From assembly GCF_900113275.1 (NCBI RefSeq), contig NZ_FOOU01000004.1, positions 310,001 through 374,000 of the forward strand: a stretch of 64,000 nt of DNA, given 5' to 3'. The stretch is from Neptunomonas qingdaonensis. Its GTDB lineage: Bacteria > Pseudomonadota > Gammaproteobacteria > Pseudomonadales > Balneatricaceae. Positions 16,289 through 24,993 of this stretch are shown here, one piece after another. Numbering within the stretch: position 1 is the first letter of the stretch; every line of letters starts with the position of its first letter. The position numbers were made by a program, and so were the translations under genes. The notes under the pieces were generated by a model. It did no database searches. It had not been told where the DNA came from and was given only the letters and a program-made list of their open reading frames with translations.

Positions 16289-16570
16289 ATGCAGATATTT
16301 ACACAAGAAAGTGGCAGTTCTTTGATGATTGGTGATGATGTCACTGTCACAGTTTTAGCGTTAAAGGGTAAGGCTGTACTTCTTGGCACTGAAGCTCCAA
16401 AAGACATACCTGTACATCGTAACGAGCTTTATCAACGCATACATGGCTTAGACAGCAATAGATCTGGTGATGTTTGGATATACACCGCGCCAAAAGCCGT
16501 ATTAAGATTGTTATCCAACAAATTACGTCAAGAATCAGTCATAAACACTTCTGTTCACTTTCGAAAGTGA
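16289..16570 (+). CDS. CsrA-family RNA-binding regulator with an extended C-terminus
   Basis: Residues 1-52 align by eye with Csr[17 protein letters not shown] matches the second and third strands and [16 protein letters not shown] the RNA-binding strand with the key Arg of VHR. CsrA binds GGA motifs in mRNA leaders and changes translation or stability. This copy is 93 residues against about 61 usually; the extra part (from [10 protein letters not shown]) is unlike CsrA, and its last dozen codons lie inside a 54-bp perfect palindrome. N-terminal residues differ from the usual MLILTRR (MQIFTQE), so RNA binding may be altered. It is a mobile-element copy, possibly controlling island or host genes. 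The start has AAGGATG upstream. Confidence 0.75.
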   Translation: MQIFTQESGSSLMIGDDVTVTVLALKGKAVLLGTEAPKDIPVHRNELYQRIHGLDSNRSGDVWIYTAPKAVLRLLSNKLRQESVINTSVHFRK

Positions 16571-16589
16571 ACAGAAGTGTTTATGACTG
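16536..16589. repeat. 54-bp perfect palindrome over the csrA-like 3' end
   Basis: Both arms are 27 bp with no loop; the centre is TTTCGAAA at 16559-16566, and the outer arm starts CAGTCATAAACACTTC. It covers the last codons and the stop codon (16568-16570). There is no T-run behind it, so it is not a normal intrinsic terminator. It may come from an inverted duplication at a break, or be a binding or recombination site. Confidence 0.9.
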
Positions 16590-16968
16590 TCATTCGTCTC
16601 TTGTAACACTCCAGAGACTGCATTCTTATAGATTTTAAGGGTCTAGATCAGTGGGGAAAAAATTGTCTTATAAGCCTTATTGGTTAGGAAAATAGTTCGG
16701 TAATCAATTTCAAGAGGTAGGCCTAGATGATTCAGGACTTGTACTGGTCAGCACTAACAAACAGCCAACAATACTCGCTTGGCATCATGCCAGCAGTAAA
16801 GTCCGCCATACACCCGGCATTATGTTCTACAAGGTGGTATTTGAATCAGCTGGAAATACAATCTCCGTTGGGAGGTTACAGAAAAGCAACGCGTTAACGT
16901 TGTCGTCGGTATTTATAGAAAATATTACACCTATCATTCCTTAACTACCGCAAAGGTACTCAGCAAAA
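16590..16968. other. Stretch with a start-less open frame
   Basis: An open frame of 82 codons (16696-16944, plus) has no ATG at its beginning but reads like protein (VGLDDSGLVLVSTNKQ, SSKVRHTPGIMFYKVV). It may be the tail of a gene cut near the palindrome. No family is recognised. A CCCGGCATTATG motif near 16817 recurs elsewhere in the island. Confidence 0.25.
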
Positions 16969-17394
16969 ATGATTCTTGGGCTCGCTTTAGTCATCGCTAT
17001 AACAGACGGTGACACTATCAAAGTACTCGACGCTTCCAACGTCCAACATAAAGTCCGTCTAGCTTCTATCGACGCACCTGAGCGTAAGCAACCGTATGGT
17101 ACAAAGTCGAAACAGGAACTAGCTTCGCTGGTGGGTAAACGACGTGTAACCCTAGACTGCCCAAGCGTCGACAGATACAAACGTCTCATCTGCACAGTGT
17201 GGTCTGGTGGTGAGGACGTGAACCGCCTTATGGTCGACCGTGGGGCTGCGTGGGTCTACCGCCAATACTACAAGGGTACTGATTATTACGAAGCTGAGAA
17301 GGCCGCACAAAGTCAACAGCGAGGACTTTGGAAGACGTCTGAGTACCAAGCAATGCCACCTTGGGAATGGCGTAAAGCTAAACGGCAGAAATGA
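16969..17394 (+). CDS. Thermonuclease (SNase) family protein
   Basis: A 141-residue staphylococcal-nuclease-like protein. The active-site pattern is visible: DGDTIKV (about 13-19), VRLASIDAPE with the catalytic Arg and acidic residues (about 29-38), and DRYKRLI with the second Arg (about 68-74); PWEWRK closes the fold. Members hydrolyse DNA and RNA with calcium. The first ten residues (MILGLALVIA) could act as a short signal or membrane segment, so export is possible but not clear. Related small nucleases are common on plasmids and ICEs, where their role is uncertain. It stands alone on the plus strand. Confidence 0.8.
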   Translation: MILGLALVIAITDGDTIKVLDASNVQHKVRLASIDAPERKQPYGTKSKQELASLVGKRRVTLDCPSVDRYKRLICTVWSGGEDVNRLMVDRGAAWVYRQYYKGTDYYEAEKAAQSQQRGLWKTSEYQAMPPWEWRKAKRQK

Positions 17395-17486
17395 CTGAAC
17401 TTCGAGGTATACGGAGGTAAATTAACTATTAATACCATACGAATGCACTTAAAAATTCTTTCAAGGATAGGACCCAATACGCCCCT

Positions 17487-17663
17487 ATGATTAAGCTTAT
17501 CAAAAGTGGCCATATTGCAGACTTAGCATCCTGCGCAAAAGACCTTACGCAAGAAGACATACGTCAGGCATTTCCCCCCTCAATCACAGACAAAATTTTG
17601 TTTGCCACCGTATTGTATATCACAAACCAAAAACAGGGTGCCAGTGCATTAGGGTTAAGTTAG
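17487..17663 (+). CDS. Hypothetical protein, 58 aa
   Basis: A short frame with an ATG and a helical, mixed-charge product: SGHIADLASCAKDLTQED, then FPPSITDKILFATVLYI and a tail GASALGLS. No family is recognised and no strong ribosome site is seen. The stop codon is formed by the first copies of a TTAGG repeat. It may be a truncated gene. Confidence 0.35.
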   Translation: MIKLIKSGHIADLASCAKDLTQEDIRQAFPPSITDKILFATVLYITNQKQGASALGLS

Positions 17664-17682
17664 GTTAGGTTAGGTTAGGTAG
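17660..17682 (+). repeat. TTAGG tandem repeat (4 copies)
   Basis: Four exact TTAGG units in a row followed by a partial one. Short telomere-like repeats in bacteria usually arise by slippage; no function is implied. Confidence 0.85.
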
Positions 17683-17746
17683 CTATAAAAACCCGAATTG
17701 ACTGAACGTGAACACTTAGGGCAAAAAGACTGGGGCCCCAATGCGG

Positions 17747-17757
17747 CCCCCCCCCCC
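17747..17757 (+). repeat. Poly-C tract (11 C)
   Basis: An eleven-base C run just downstream (in minus sense) of the gene at 17790-18080. Two further C10 tracts occur in the island (19859-19868 and 22682-22691). Confidence 0.9.
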
Positions 17758-17789
17758 TGGTGTTAACATTCGATCAGAACCGTTCAACT

Positions 17790-18080
17790 TCAGCGGTATG
17801 CGCTACGCGCTATTAACCGTTGCGTAATTCCCATATGAAATGAATATGCTTCGTCAGCTGACAAATAATATGCGGCTTGCGGATACAAATTCATTGGTCC
17901 TAAGTCGCCATGTACGACCCACCAAGAACTGTCTTCAGTTTTTACATTCCAAACGTGTATTTCAACACCAAGATCGTTAAAAGTTTGTTCAACCTGCATA
18001 AACTTAATATTATCTAAACCATTACCTTTTAAATATTTCGTGATTTTTTCTTTAATTTCTTTTCTATATTTGGGAGTCAT
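17790..18080 (-). CDS. Hypothetical protein, 96 aa
   Basis: Unrecognised small soluble protein, probably alpha/beta: a lysine-rich N-terminal helix (KYRKEIKEKITKYLK), strands IHVWNVKTED and SSWWVVHGDLG, then a helix with YYLSADEAYSFHMGI. The WWVVHGDLGPMN segment looks like a conserved core and would be the best query for a search. A GGAATTAATT stretch before the ATG can serve as ribosome site. No operon partners. Confidence 0.55.
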   Translation of the reverse strand: MTPKYRKEIKEKITKYLKGNGLDNIKFMQVEQTFNDLGVEIHVWNVKTEDSSWWVVHGDLGPMNLYPQAAYYLSADEAYSFHMGITQRLIARSAYR

Positions 18081-18239
18081 AATTAATTCCTAAAACTGAT
18101 TAATGCACGAGAAAAATATAACAGCTTATTCAAGAACTTTTAGCTAAGTCCAAATTACCCATGCACACTACCGTAGTGAAAAGTCATTATTTAGAAGGAG
18201 GAATAACCTCATCCTAACTAAGTGGTGTTACTTGAGCAG

Positions 18240-18440
18240 TTAGGCCTGCCGATCCCTTTCAGCAATTCTCTCTTCTATCCATTGGCGAATCTCACCGTCA
18301 ACCCAACCAACTGCCTTATGTCCGAGTGAAACAGGGGATGGGAAAAGATGCTCATTTATCTTCCGGTAAATGCTCGACCGCGAAAGCCCTGTGCGAACAA
18401 TGACCTCGCCTAGTTTGATTATTGTTACTCTGTTATCCAT
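18240..18440 (-). CDS. AlpA-family transcriptional regulator
   Basis: A 66-residue excisionase/MerR-like winged helix protein. The family hallmark TGLSRSSIYRKI lies at about 17-28, followed by FPSPVSLGHKAVGW with the wing and a C-terminal helix EIRQWIEERIAER. AlpA proteins activate integrase or excision genes of prophage-like islands. This copy looks intact, unlike the one at 28295-28546, so it may be the working regulator. It lies about 10 kb from the integrase, which is farther than usual. Confidence 0.88.
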   Translation of the reverse strand: MDNRVTIIKLGEVIVRTGLSRSSIYRKINEHLFPSPVSLGHKAVGWVDGEIRQWIEERIAERDRQA

Positions 18441-19455
18441 TGATCCATCTCCCTGCCTTTAATAAGCCCCCTTGCAACTTTTTCCTGTTAAGCTGTCTTG
18501 AAATGACTCGCCAGTCCCAGTAGATCGTTAGTAATAGAGGTGTTAATCCATGACTTTTGTGCAGCTTTCCCTGGCTGGCGTTAAGTCTGTTATACCGCTT
18601 TTCTTCTGTTTTACGGCCAAGCCCTACAGCCTCTTTGACCGAAAAAACGACTTTTTTACACGTTATCTTTCTCATCTGCTTTTTCTCTCTTGCTTCATAT
18701 TAAGTATGCCTATAGTGCATTGTGGCGTCGGTAAGGGCTTTAGTGCTGCTGACAAGAATAAATACTTAAGCAGGTGTGTTGATTTAAATGCTATTTTGTG
18801 ATTTTTAAATTTAATGCAAGCGTAACGAAATGTTTACTTCTACCGTGAGCAAGGTGGGGGGTACTAGATAAAAAAGGTGGATGCACCTGGAATGGATTTT
18901 AAACTGGGCATATACCGCAGGGGTGGGAGGCTTTAATCCACCTAGCTGCTTACAAATACGGCTACCATATCAATTAAGTTATCTAGGAGTTTGTTCGGTA
19001 GGGACACAGGGATTAGCCTGCTTCGGATAGATGTGGGGTTATGGTTTTACCCTGATTTTTCGACCGCCTCGTAGAAGTGGATAATCTACGTCTGCAAAGC
19101 ACATACAGGTCCAATTTACGAAAAAATATTCAGCAGAGTACAAGCCTGAGGCAATTTCTCTAGCCCTCCTACCTGATATATCTGTCGCTGAAGTTGTTAG
19201 ACACTTGTGAGATAACTCGGGCACTTTATACCGCTTAATAAAATAAAGCACAAAACCAGAACCGAATCTAAGGAAGATGTACTAGACTAAATTTGGAGTT
19301 TGTATAACGCAAGCTAACTCATGTTGCTCTTAATTAACTGACGTGCCGTAAAACCAGATTGAAACCAGCACTTGCTTTCTGTCGTTGAGGAAACCAATAC
19401 TCAGTTCGAAATGGCACCTTAAGGCATCCGATACTTTGAAATAATGAGGGTGAAG
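18441..19455. other. Long stretch without a convincing gene
   Basis: About 1 kb. Frames of 80 codons (18433-18675, minus), 83 codons (18550-18801, plus) and 70 codons (19039-19251, minus, GTG start) exist but none has a family pattern or a good ribosome site. The last, with SATDISGRRAREIASGLYS, is the most protein-like. The block may hold decayed island genes and the alpA promoter. Confidence 0.35.
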
Positions 19456-20541
19456 ATGGAAAAACAACTTGGACAAGATTCATCAGACCGACAGGAGAAT
19501 GAGAACGTATCCCGAGGATATAGAAATCTCAGCCTCGCTATAGAACGACCACGTATTCTACTGCATTCTGAGATACAACAAAGAGAGATTTATGATTTAC
19601 TTTTTTTGGAGATAGACGATGACAAGTGGGGCTATGACTCCGAAATAAAGAAGTTACAAGAGTGTCCTGATACGCTGTTGAATAAATGCATAGATAAACC
19701 AGATCAAAGTGGGTTCGTGCTTAATTTTCCGGAAAAAAGTTATGACGACTATATTGAAAGGCAAAAATTAGCCTGCCTCAAGCATATTGCGTTCCAAGAC
19801 ATTGTCATTGGAGATTTGATCAAGATTTACGAGCATTCTTTAAAACCGGTGCTAACCGCCCCCCCCCCAGCACTAACTTTACTCTCTGAATGGGATGAAG
19901 GTCTTTTTTACCTGATGCGTTCGTTCGCGAGCGTTTCTGAGCACTTAACCGCCCTTCGTATGATCAAAAAGAGGGAGCAATCTAGCCAAGATAGAGCTAA
20001 GGGCGGTAAAGCAAAAAATCTAGGATTGCATAGAAATGAGAAGTATTTACTAATCAAAACTTTGGTTAAGATTCTTTTACATAACGAGCATTTTCGTACC
20101 CACCTTGGCACTCGCAATGAGCTCATTGATCTCTATGTTAAGCACATTATGATGTTCTGGGATCAATGGCCTTTTTTTCATTTTGATAAGGCCGAGTTAC
20201 AGGGGATTGTGACAGACATACTGTCTGATCAGGGAGTGATCAAGATTCTGAAGAGGAGTTTATTTGAGAGAGGGCGAAGAGTGCCTATGCTCAGGCCACC
20301 AAACGTCTGTCGGTCACATAATGATTTGATGGAAGATCGACAAAAGTGGCAGGAGGGATTGATTTCAGCTCTTAAGCTTATTTTGGAAACGAAGTTTGAT
20401 GAGGTGTCAGACCAACACCTAACAAGAATTAATTCTGCATCTCCAGAAGAGATTCGTATTTGGTTATGTCGTACTCTTAAAGCCAAGACTGTAGATGAGT
20501 CCCTTATTCAAATATTTAATCGTCCCCCAAACCCATCATAA
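19456..20541 (+). CDS. Hypothetical protein, 361 aa
   Basis: I do not recognise this protein. It appears soluble and largely helical with no membrane segment. A central basic patch (KKREQSSQDRAKGGKAKN, about 175-192) could bind nucleic acid, and a helical C-terminal half contains KHIMMFWDQWPFFHFDKAEL. A ten-base C tract inside the gene codes for PPP at about residue 136-138, so a one-base slip would truncate it. The ATG at 19456 is preferred because GAGGGTG precedes it; an ATG at 19444 is in frame. A shared terminator separates it from the convergent DUF3987 gene. Confidence 0.6.
   Translation: MEKQLGQDSSDRQENENVSRGYRNLSLAIERPRILLHSEIQQREIYDLLFLEIDDDKWGYDSEIKKLQECPDTLLNKCIDKPDQSGFVLNFPEKSYDDYIERQKLACLKHIAFQDIVIGDLIKIYEHSLKPVLTAPPPALTLLSEWDEGLFYLMRSFASVSEHLTALRMIKKREQSSQDRAKGGKAKNLGLHRNEKYLLIKTLVKILLHNEHFRTHLGTRNELIDLYVKHIMMFWDQWPFFHFDKAELQGIVTDILSDQGVIKILKRSLFERGRRVPMLRPPNVCRSHNDLMEDRQKWQEGLISALKLILETKFDEVSDQHLTRINSASPEEIRIWLCRTLKAKTVDESLIQIFNRPPNPS
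19859..19868 (+). repeat. Poly-C tract (10 C) inside the 361-residue gene
   Basis: Ten C in a row within coding sequence. A change of one base would shift the frame of the C-terminal 220 residues, the classic design of a phase-variable gene, although no such behaviour is shown. Confidence 0.85.
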
Positions 20542-20595
20542 GTACACTCTCTGGCGAAACCTTAGCGAAGCCCTGCTATTCAAGCAAAATATAAC

Positions 20596-20620
20596 AAAAG
20601 GAGGCTAACTGCCTCCTTTT
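20596..20620. terminator. Bidirectional intrinsic terminator
   Basis: Perfect 10-bp stem AAAAGGAGGC / GCCTCCTTTT with loop TAACT, lying between two convergent genes. The A and T runs on each side serve both strands. Confidence 0.85.
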
Positions 20621-20630
20621 AAATACCTTT

Positions 20631-22100
20631 TTACTGAATCGATACAGGTGGTGCAGGCGGTGCAGGTAATGGGCCCAGTTGGGGCATCAAATCAACCATC
20701 CTTGTCTTGCCAACTTGAAATAGTACTATTTCATGATGAGCGAGCATTACGTCAATAGCGCCACGAAGACGATTCTTGTTTCTGAGGGCTGATGGACCAC
20801 ACTGCCTAATATGGTTATATGGAACTACTCTGTTATTAAATGAGCGAAGTTCATCAAGCCATACTCCAAGTAAGCAAGCATCTTGCACTTCTTGAGGAGG
20901 TGGCATTAGGACTTGTTGAAAATGCTCTGAAAAGGCAACACATAACTCGATTGCAATTCGGAGAGTATTCTCTGAGATATCTCCCTCATACTGCTCAAAA
21001 ATATGTACTAAGGCAGCGACCCGAGCGACAATGTCATTAAGTTTTGTTGCGTGATCAGGACATTCCTGAAAACGCCCCCCATACTGCATCTGTTGCTCTA
21101 TCTCATTAGTTAATTGATACCATAATGCTTCAGCTTCAGGGGCGAAATTCAATACTGTTCGAGGGTGATTGGGCTCACTCAATAGAATCAGGTTTTCTTC
21201 TGCTAAATCTTTGAGCCGCTCTTCCGCTAATTCCCAGCTTTTATTCTGCGCTACTGCATCTGGATGGAAGTATCTTGAGCCCCTTAGTTGAGGAGGATTT
21301 GCAACAATGAATCGAGCCAGCCACCCAGAATCACGGTCTTGTGGTTTCAAGTGCTGAGCCAGAACACCAGGCTGAACCATTAACAATGCGGAAACACGTA
21401 CACCGTGAAGCAGAATATCAGGTTTTGATACTCGGTTTACGATTGTATCATCACCTGAAAAGAAATTATTAAGGTGACCTTTAGCTTGGTTCATTGTACT
21501 TCTAAAAAATATATCAGCCTCATCAGTTACAAAAGCAGCAGTTGGAATTTCTTCGTTCAGCCCCTGAAAAAGTGCTTCAGGTGTTGAATTTTGATATAGA
21601 ATTCGGAAAGCCCTTGGCTTCTTAGGCTTAATTGTGAAATGTTCTTGAACATCTTCTTTCTGCTTGGTTGCAGTACCACCATTTTTAGAAATAGTAGCGC
21701 GAACTTTCTGTTTTAAAATATCATGATCTAGCTGCCAAGCTTCTAAATCAATCGCATACTGTTCCATGCTTATAAGATATTTGTGGTGTTCCCTTGTTTG
21801 TAATTTCTTCAACGGTCCCATCACCAAGTTTTCTACAGCCGTTTTCCCTTCACCTGAAGGGCTCACTACAAACATGTATAGAGAGATAGGGCGAATAGCC
21901 CCATAAGGTAGCCGAACGTCATAACGACCTTGTGAGGATATAGCAATACCACTCAGTAGAGTGGCTAATGACATTTCTTGACTGACCTGTCGTTGTAAGC
22001 TGAGATCGCAACAGGCTTGCCATAATAGTGTTGGCTCCATACAAAAAGAGTTGAATTGCCCCGGTGATGGCAAGACGCGCGGGTTTGGAAAAATCAGCAT
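20631..22100 (-). CDS. DUF3987 (YfjI-like) primase/helicase-type protein
   Basis: A 489-residue protein of the DUF3987 family, common on P4-like satellites and islands and thought to act in element replication. A Walker A-like motif SPSGEGKT lies at about 86-93 and an acidic FVTDEAD (Walker B-like) near 188. ARFIVANPP at about 263 is typical of the family's central domain. The C-terminus is proline-rich (LPAPPAPPVS). The ATG is preceded by GGAGATATAAAC, a good ribosome site. Together with the HUH-type gene upstream it forms the probable replication segment of the island. Confidence 0.75.
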   Translation of the reverse strand: MLIFPNPRVLPSPGQFNSFCMEPTLLWQACCDLSLQRQVSQEMSLATLLSGIAISSQGRYDVRLPYGAIRPISLYMFVVSPSGEGKTAVENLVMGPLKKLQTREHHKYLISMEQYAIDLEAWQLDHDILKQKVRATISKNGGTATKQKEDVQEHFTIKPKKPRAFRILYQNSTPEALFQGLNEEIPTAAFVTDEADIFFRSTMNQAKGHLNNFFSGDDTIVNRVSKPDILLHGVRVSALLMVQPGVLAQHLKPQDRDSGWLARFIVANPPQLRGSRYFHPDAVAQNKSWELAEERLKDLAEENLILLSEPNHPRTVLNFAPEAEALWYQLTNEIEQQMQYGGRFQECPDHATKLNDIVARVAALVHIFEQYEGDISENTLRIAIELCVAFSEHFQQVLMPPPQEVQDACLLGVWLDELRSFNNRVVPYNHIRQCGPSALRNKNRLRGAIDVMLAHHEIVLFQVGKTRMVDLMPQLGPLPAPPAPPVSIQ

Positions 22101-23037
22101 GTTTATATCTCCTAATCAATAACAAAATTTTATTGCAGTAACTAGAGGTCACCGCAACGAGCGCTATATTGACTCAGAGACGAGCAGGCTACGTGCTACC
22201 TGCTTAATACTAATTATAATTAAGCACGACTATTGATTTATTTTTTTAAATAATATAGGGATGAGTATTTTCATAGGCTTTGTTCTTCCATAGCTGCTAT
22301 TTCTGCTGTTTGTAGCAAAAATAGCAGCGTTCAACGAGAAAAAGCCCCTGGATTTGCGATACTAGCAGCCCACTGGTCAGAAGTTACATACCTGAAGATG
22401 GGGTCTTTTTTCTATTTATATTTTCTTTAGTTATATATGTGAGCCTTTTTCGCTGATCAACTACATGAAGAGCACTAATAAACTAGCCCCCTTCCTTCGG
22501 TCAGTTCTATGGTGTTTTTCACTAGCTCAGATCACTCAGCCACCAATATCAATCGGGTTCGCTACCTTCGTCCTTACTCTCAGCCCTCAGTGTCCACGCA
22601 CTGATGTAAAGGCGACGAATGAAAATCACTGCGTGAGCTTAGCCTTTCGGCCTGCGTGGTAGATGAGATGGTCGGAGCAAGCCCCCCCCCCTGCACACTT
22701 CTATGCCTTTAAATAACAGGAGCTGCACTTCTAGCTTGATGAAGAGGCAGCCGAGTTACATCTAAATATCCCTTCTAACTAAGACGCAACCATAGGCCTG
22801 TAATTGAAAAGTATTCGTCTGACATGCTTTAGCCCACCAGATAAATTTTTTATCCGCCATAGCCACAGATTAACACCCTACAAATTCAGTGCCGTTAGCA
22901 CTTTTCAGTAAGTGACTCTCAAACCGAGATACTCTTTTACGAAGTCGAAAAATCATGTCAGAAAATCTATTAATTAAAACTCATTATTTTCTACGATATT
23001 TTTGAAAATACTGCTTTTTTAAAATCATCGATGATAG
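22101..23037. other. Long non-coding stretch between replication genes
   Basis: About 940 bp with no convincing gene. It holds a hairpin with 10-bp arms GCTGCTATTT / AAATAGCAGC (22293-22328) and a C10 tract (22682-22691). The part next to 22100 must carry the promoter of the DUF3987 gene. A replication origin or an unrecognised RNA could lie here; no iterons are evident. Confidence 0.4.
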
Positions 23038-24234
23038 TCATTTTCCTAACTCACGTGGACGCCCTCCCAAATTACTAACCGACTCTTGTAGCTGCCCTTT
23101 TCCCATTGTTCGATAATTAATTTTTTTCCGACCTTTAAACCGTTTAGGTAACTCTAAACGCATAAAGTAATCAGCCTTTGAGAAATAGCTGGCTATATGC
23201 CTCAAACCATTCCTAGCATTACCATCGGTACAATGAACCTGACCCCTAGCATCATTTTGGTAGTGACTGCTGCTCCCATTCACATTGAAGTAGGCTCCTC
23301 GCCCCTCTGTGATCTCATTAGACCAATACTCCCCAATATTTTCACCTATAGTGGCATCACGACACCTTGTTGAACTATTAAAAAAAAACAAAACGTGAAA
23401 GTGATATCGCCTGAGTACTCCATACTCGAGCTTCCAAATGTAGCCTAATAACCCATTAAAGATTGTGTTATTCCTTCTGTTACGCAGTAGCCTTTCCATA
23501 TCAGACTTAACTTTTTCAAACTCATCAGCTTCTAGACCAACATCCTTATTATTTAAAATAGACTTCTTCATTGCATCGTTGTACTTTCTTTTATAGCTTA
23601 GATCTACCCTGACCACTAACAATCTAGATCTTTTTTCAAAAAGCTTATCTATATACGAAAGCATACTTCTGTAATTTTTATCACATGTTTTTTTAACTTT
23701 TAATTTAAGTTTTTTAAACGAAGGACTATTAATTTTATCCGAAAGCCTCATAAAACATTTGTATATTCTATTTTCAAGATCAGTATAATCCCTATCACTA
23801 GACTCACCACAATTAACACTATTCAACTTATTGACTTTATCATAGGCCTCTATTGACCGATCTACGTCATCCATCCATTGCATATACGCTGTAATATTTG
23901 GAGAGAAAGCCCTCACTGTAAGCAATCCTCGACGTTTGTAATCTCTAACAGACATGAAATACCTAAAGAACTGATCAACGACTTTACTTGTCAATGAAAG
24001 CTTATCAGGATAACCAATATTTAATTTCCTATAGATTTTTTTACCCTCTCCACACTTACGACCAGAAAGACCCACAAAATAAACATCGCCAATATCAAAC
24101 TTATTAATCATCTTATCTATTTTAACAAGTACCCTTCCTATATCCCTGTCGTCTGTAACTTCTAATTTATCTTCGTTAATTTCATAATTCCATTTATCAT
24201 CCAACATACAATCTAATTCTTCATAGCCACACAT
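23038..24234 (-). CDS. YagK/YfjJ-type (inovirus Gp2-like) replication protein
   Basis: 398 residues from the ATG at 24234 (a TTG at 24243 with AGGA upstream is the alternative). The key segment RRYHFHVLFFFN (about 279-290) is a HUH-type motif (His-hydrophobic-His), as in rolling-circle initiators and the YagK/YfjJ family. A C-terminal GLRHIASYFSKADYF and RTMGKGQL are also typical of the family. The coding sequence is unusually AT-rich and lysine-rich compared with its neighbours, a sign of separate origin. An AT-rich region with a 13-bp inverted repeat lies directly upstream, consistent with an origin or operator. Confidence 0.72.
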   Translation of the reverse strand: MCGYEELDCMLDDKWNYEINEDKLEVTDDRDIGRVLVKIDKMINKFDIGDVYFVGLSGRKCGEGKKIYRKLNIGYPDKLSLTSKVVDQFFRYFMSVRDYKRRGLLTVRAFSPNITAYMQWMDDVDRSIEAYDKVNKLNSVNCGESSDRDYTDLENRIYKCFMRLSDKINSPSFKKLKLKVKKTCDKNYRSMLSYIDKLFEKRSRLLVVRVDLSYKRKYNDAMKKSILNNKDVGLEADEFEKVKSDMERLLRNRRNNTIFNGLLGYIWKLEYGVLRRYHFHVLFFFNSSTRCRDATIGENIGEYWSNEITEGRGAYFNVNGSSSHYQNDARGQVHCTDGNARNGLRHIASYFSKADYFMRLELPKRFKGRKKINYRTMGKGQLQESVSNLGGRPRELGK

Positions 24235-24258
24235 ATCTTTCAATTCCTATACATTTTG

Positions 24259-24289
24259 TATAAGCAATATACTGTCTATATTGCTTATA
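24259..24289. repeat. 13-bp inverted repeat upstream of the HUH-type gene
   Basis: TATAAGCAATATA and TATATTGCTTATA are perfect partners around a CTGTC loop, 25 bp before the start codon of the replication gene, in very AT-rich DNA. It could be an autorepressor site or the hairpin recognised by the HUH protein. Confidence 0.75.
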
Positions 24290-24557
24290 ATAATATTATG
24301 TAGGTTATGACTAATTACTTTAATAATATAAGATCCAAAACCACAAACATTATTAAAAAAACAATAAGTCACTACAACTCCAGATCCTATTAACAATAAT
24401 TTCAATACACTCCTTCATAGAATATGTACATAGTTAGTAGAAAATTACATATCAAATAAATAAATCTTAGATATATATCACCTACTTGAGAACAGCACAC
24501 AGTTGTCCTTCCGGGTTATTTAACCTGGTTCTTATGCTCATTCTTAGGAGAATCTAT

Positions 24558-24887
24558 ATGTCACATTCATGTCCCGCCTGCTCTTCAATGCAGGTAATTA
24601 CACGAAACGTCGGGCGTAAAGTTGGCGGTATCACTGGCGGCGTTGCAGGTACCGCCAGTGGTGTGGCGGGGGCAACGTCCGGTGCGCAAGCCGGTTTCAT
24701 CGCTGGAGCTGCAGGGGGTCCTGTTGGCATGGCTTTGGGCGGTATTGCCGGCGCGTTGTTTGGCGGTTTAATCGGCGGTACTACCGGCAGCATAGCCGGA
24801 GCAAACATCGGTAAAGTTATCGATGACCGTGTACTAGACAATTTCGAGTGTCAGAACTGTGGTCACTCCTTCCATGTCGACCAGTAA
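24558..24887 (+). CDS. Glycine-zipper protein with split zinc ribbon
   Basis: 109 residues from the ATG at 24558, which has TAGGAGA upstream. CPAC at the N-terminus and CQNC at the C-terminus supply four cysteines for a zinc ribbon. Between them lies a glycine/alanine-rich segment with repeated GxxxG (GGITGGVAGTASGVAG, and GGIAGALFGGLIGGTTG), the pattern of membrane-active glycine zippers. Related proteins occur in ICE-like islands, with no known function. It is the first of a plus-strand series of island genes (YqaJ, gp3-like, DUF932). Confidence 0.7.
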   Translation: MSHSCPACSSMQVITRNVGRKVGGITGGVAGTASGVAGATSGAQAGFIAGAAGGPVGMALGGIAGALFGGLIGGTTGSIAGANIGKVIDDRVLDNFECQNCGHSFHVDQ

Positions 24888-24993
24888 CACCAACACTGAT
24901 CATCCCCTCATTTAACTACTTTATTTATATCACTGATTCCACGACACCCGGCATTGAGTCGGGCCTTATTCCGTTCTGAAACAGGAGTTCGTT

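Noticed and set aside
18433-18675. 80-codon minus-strand frame overlapping the alpA start
   Set aside because: No ribosome site, no family pattern, and it lies across the alpA promoter.
24554-24841. Proline/alanine-rich minus-strand frame
   Set aside because: It is the mirror of the glycine-zipper gene, whose own start and zinc-ribbon cysteines are convincing.
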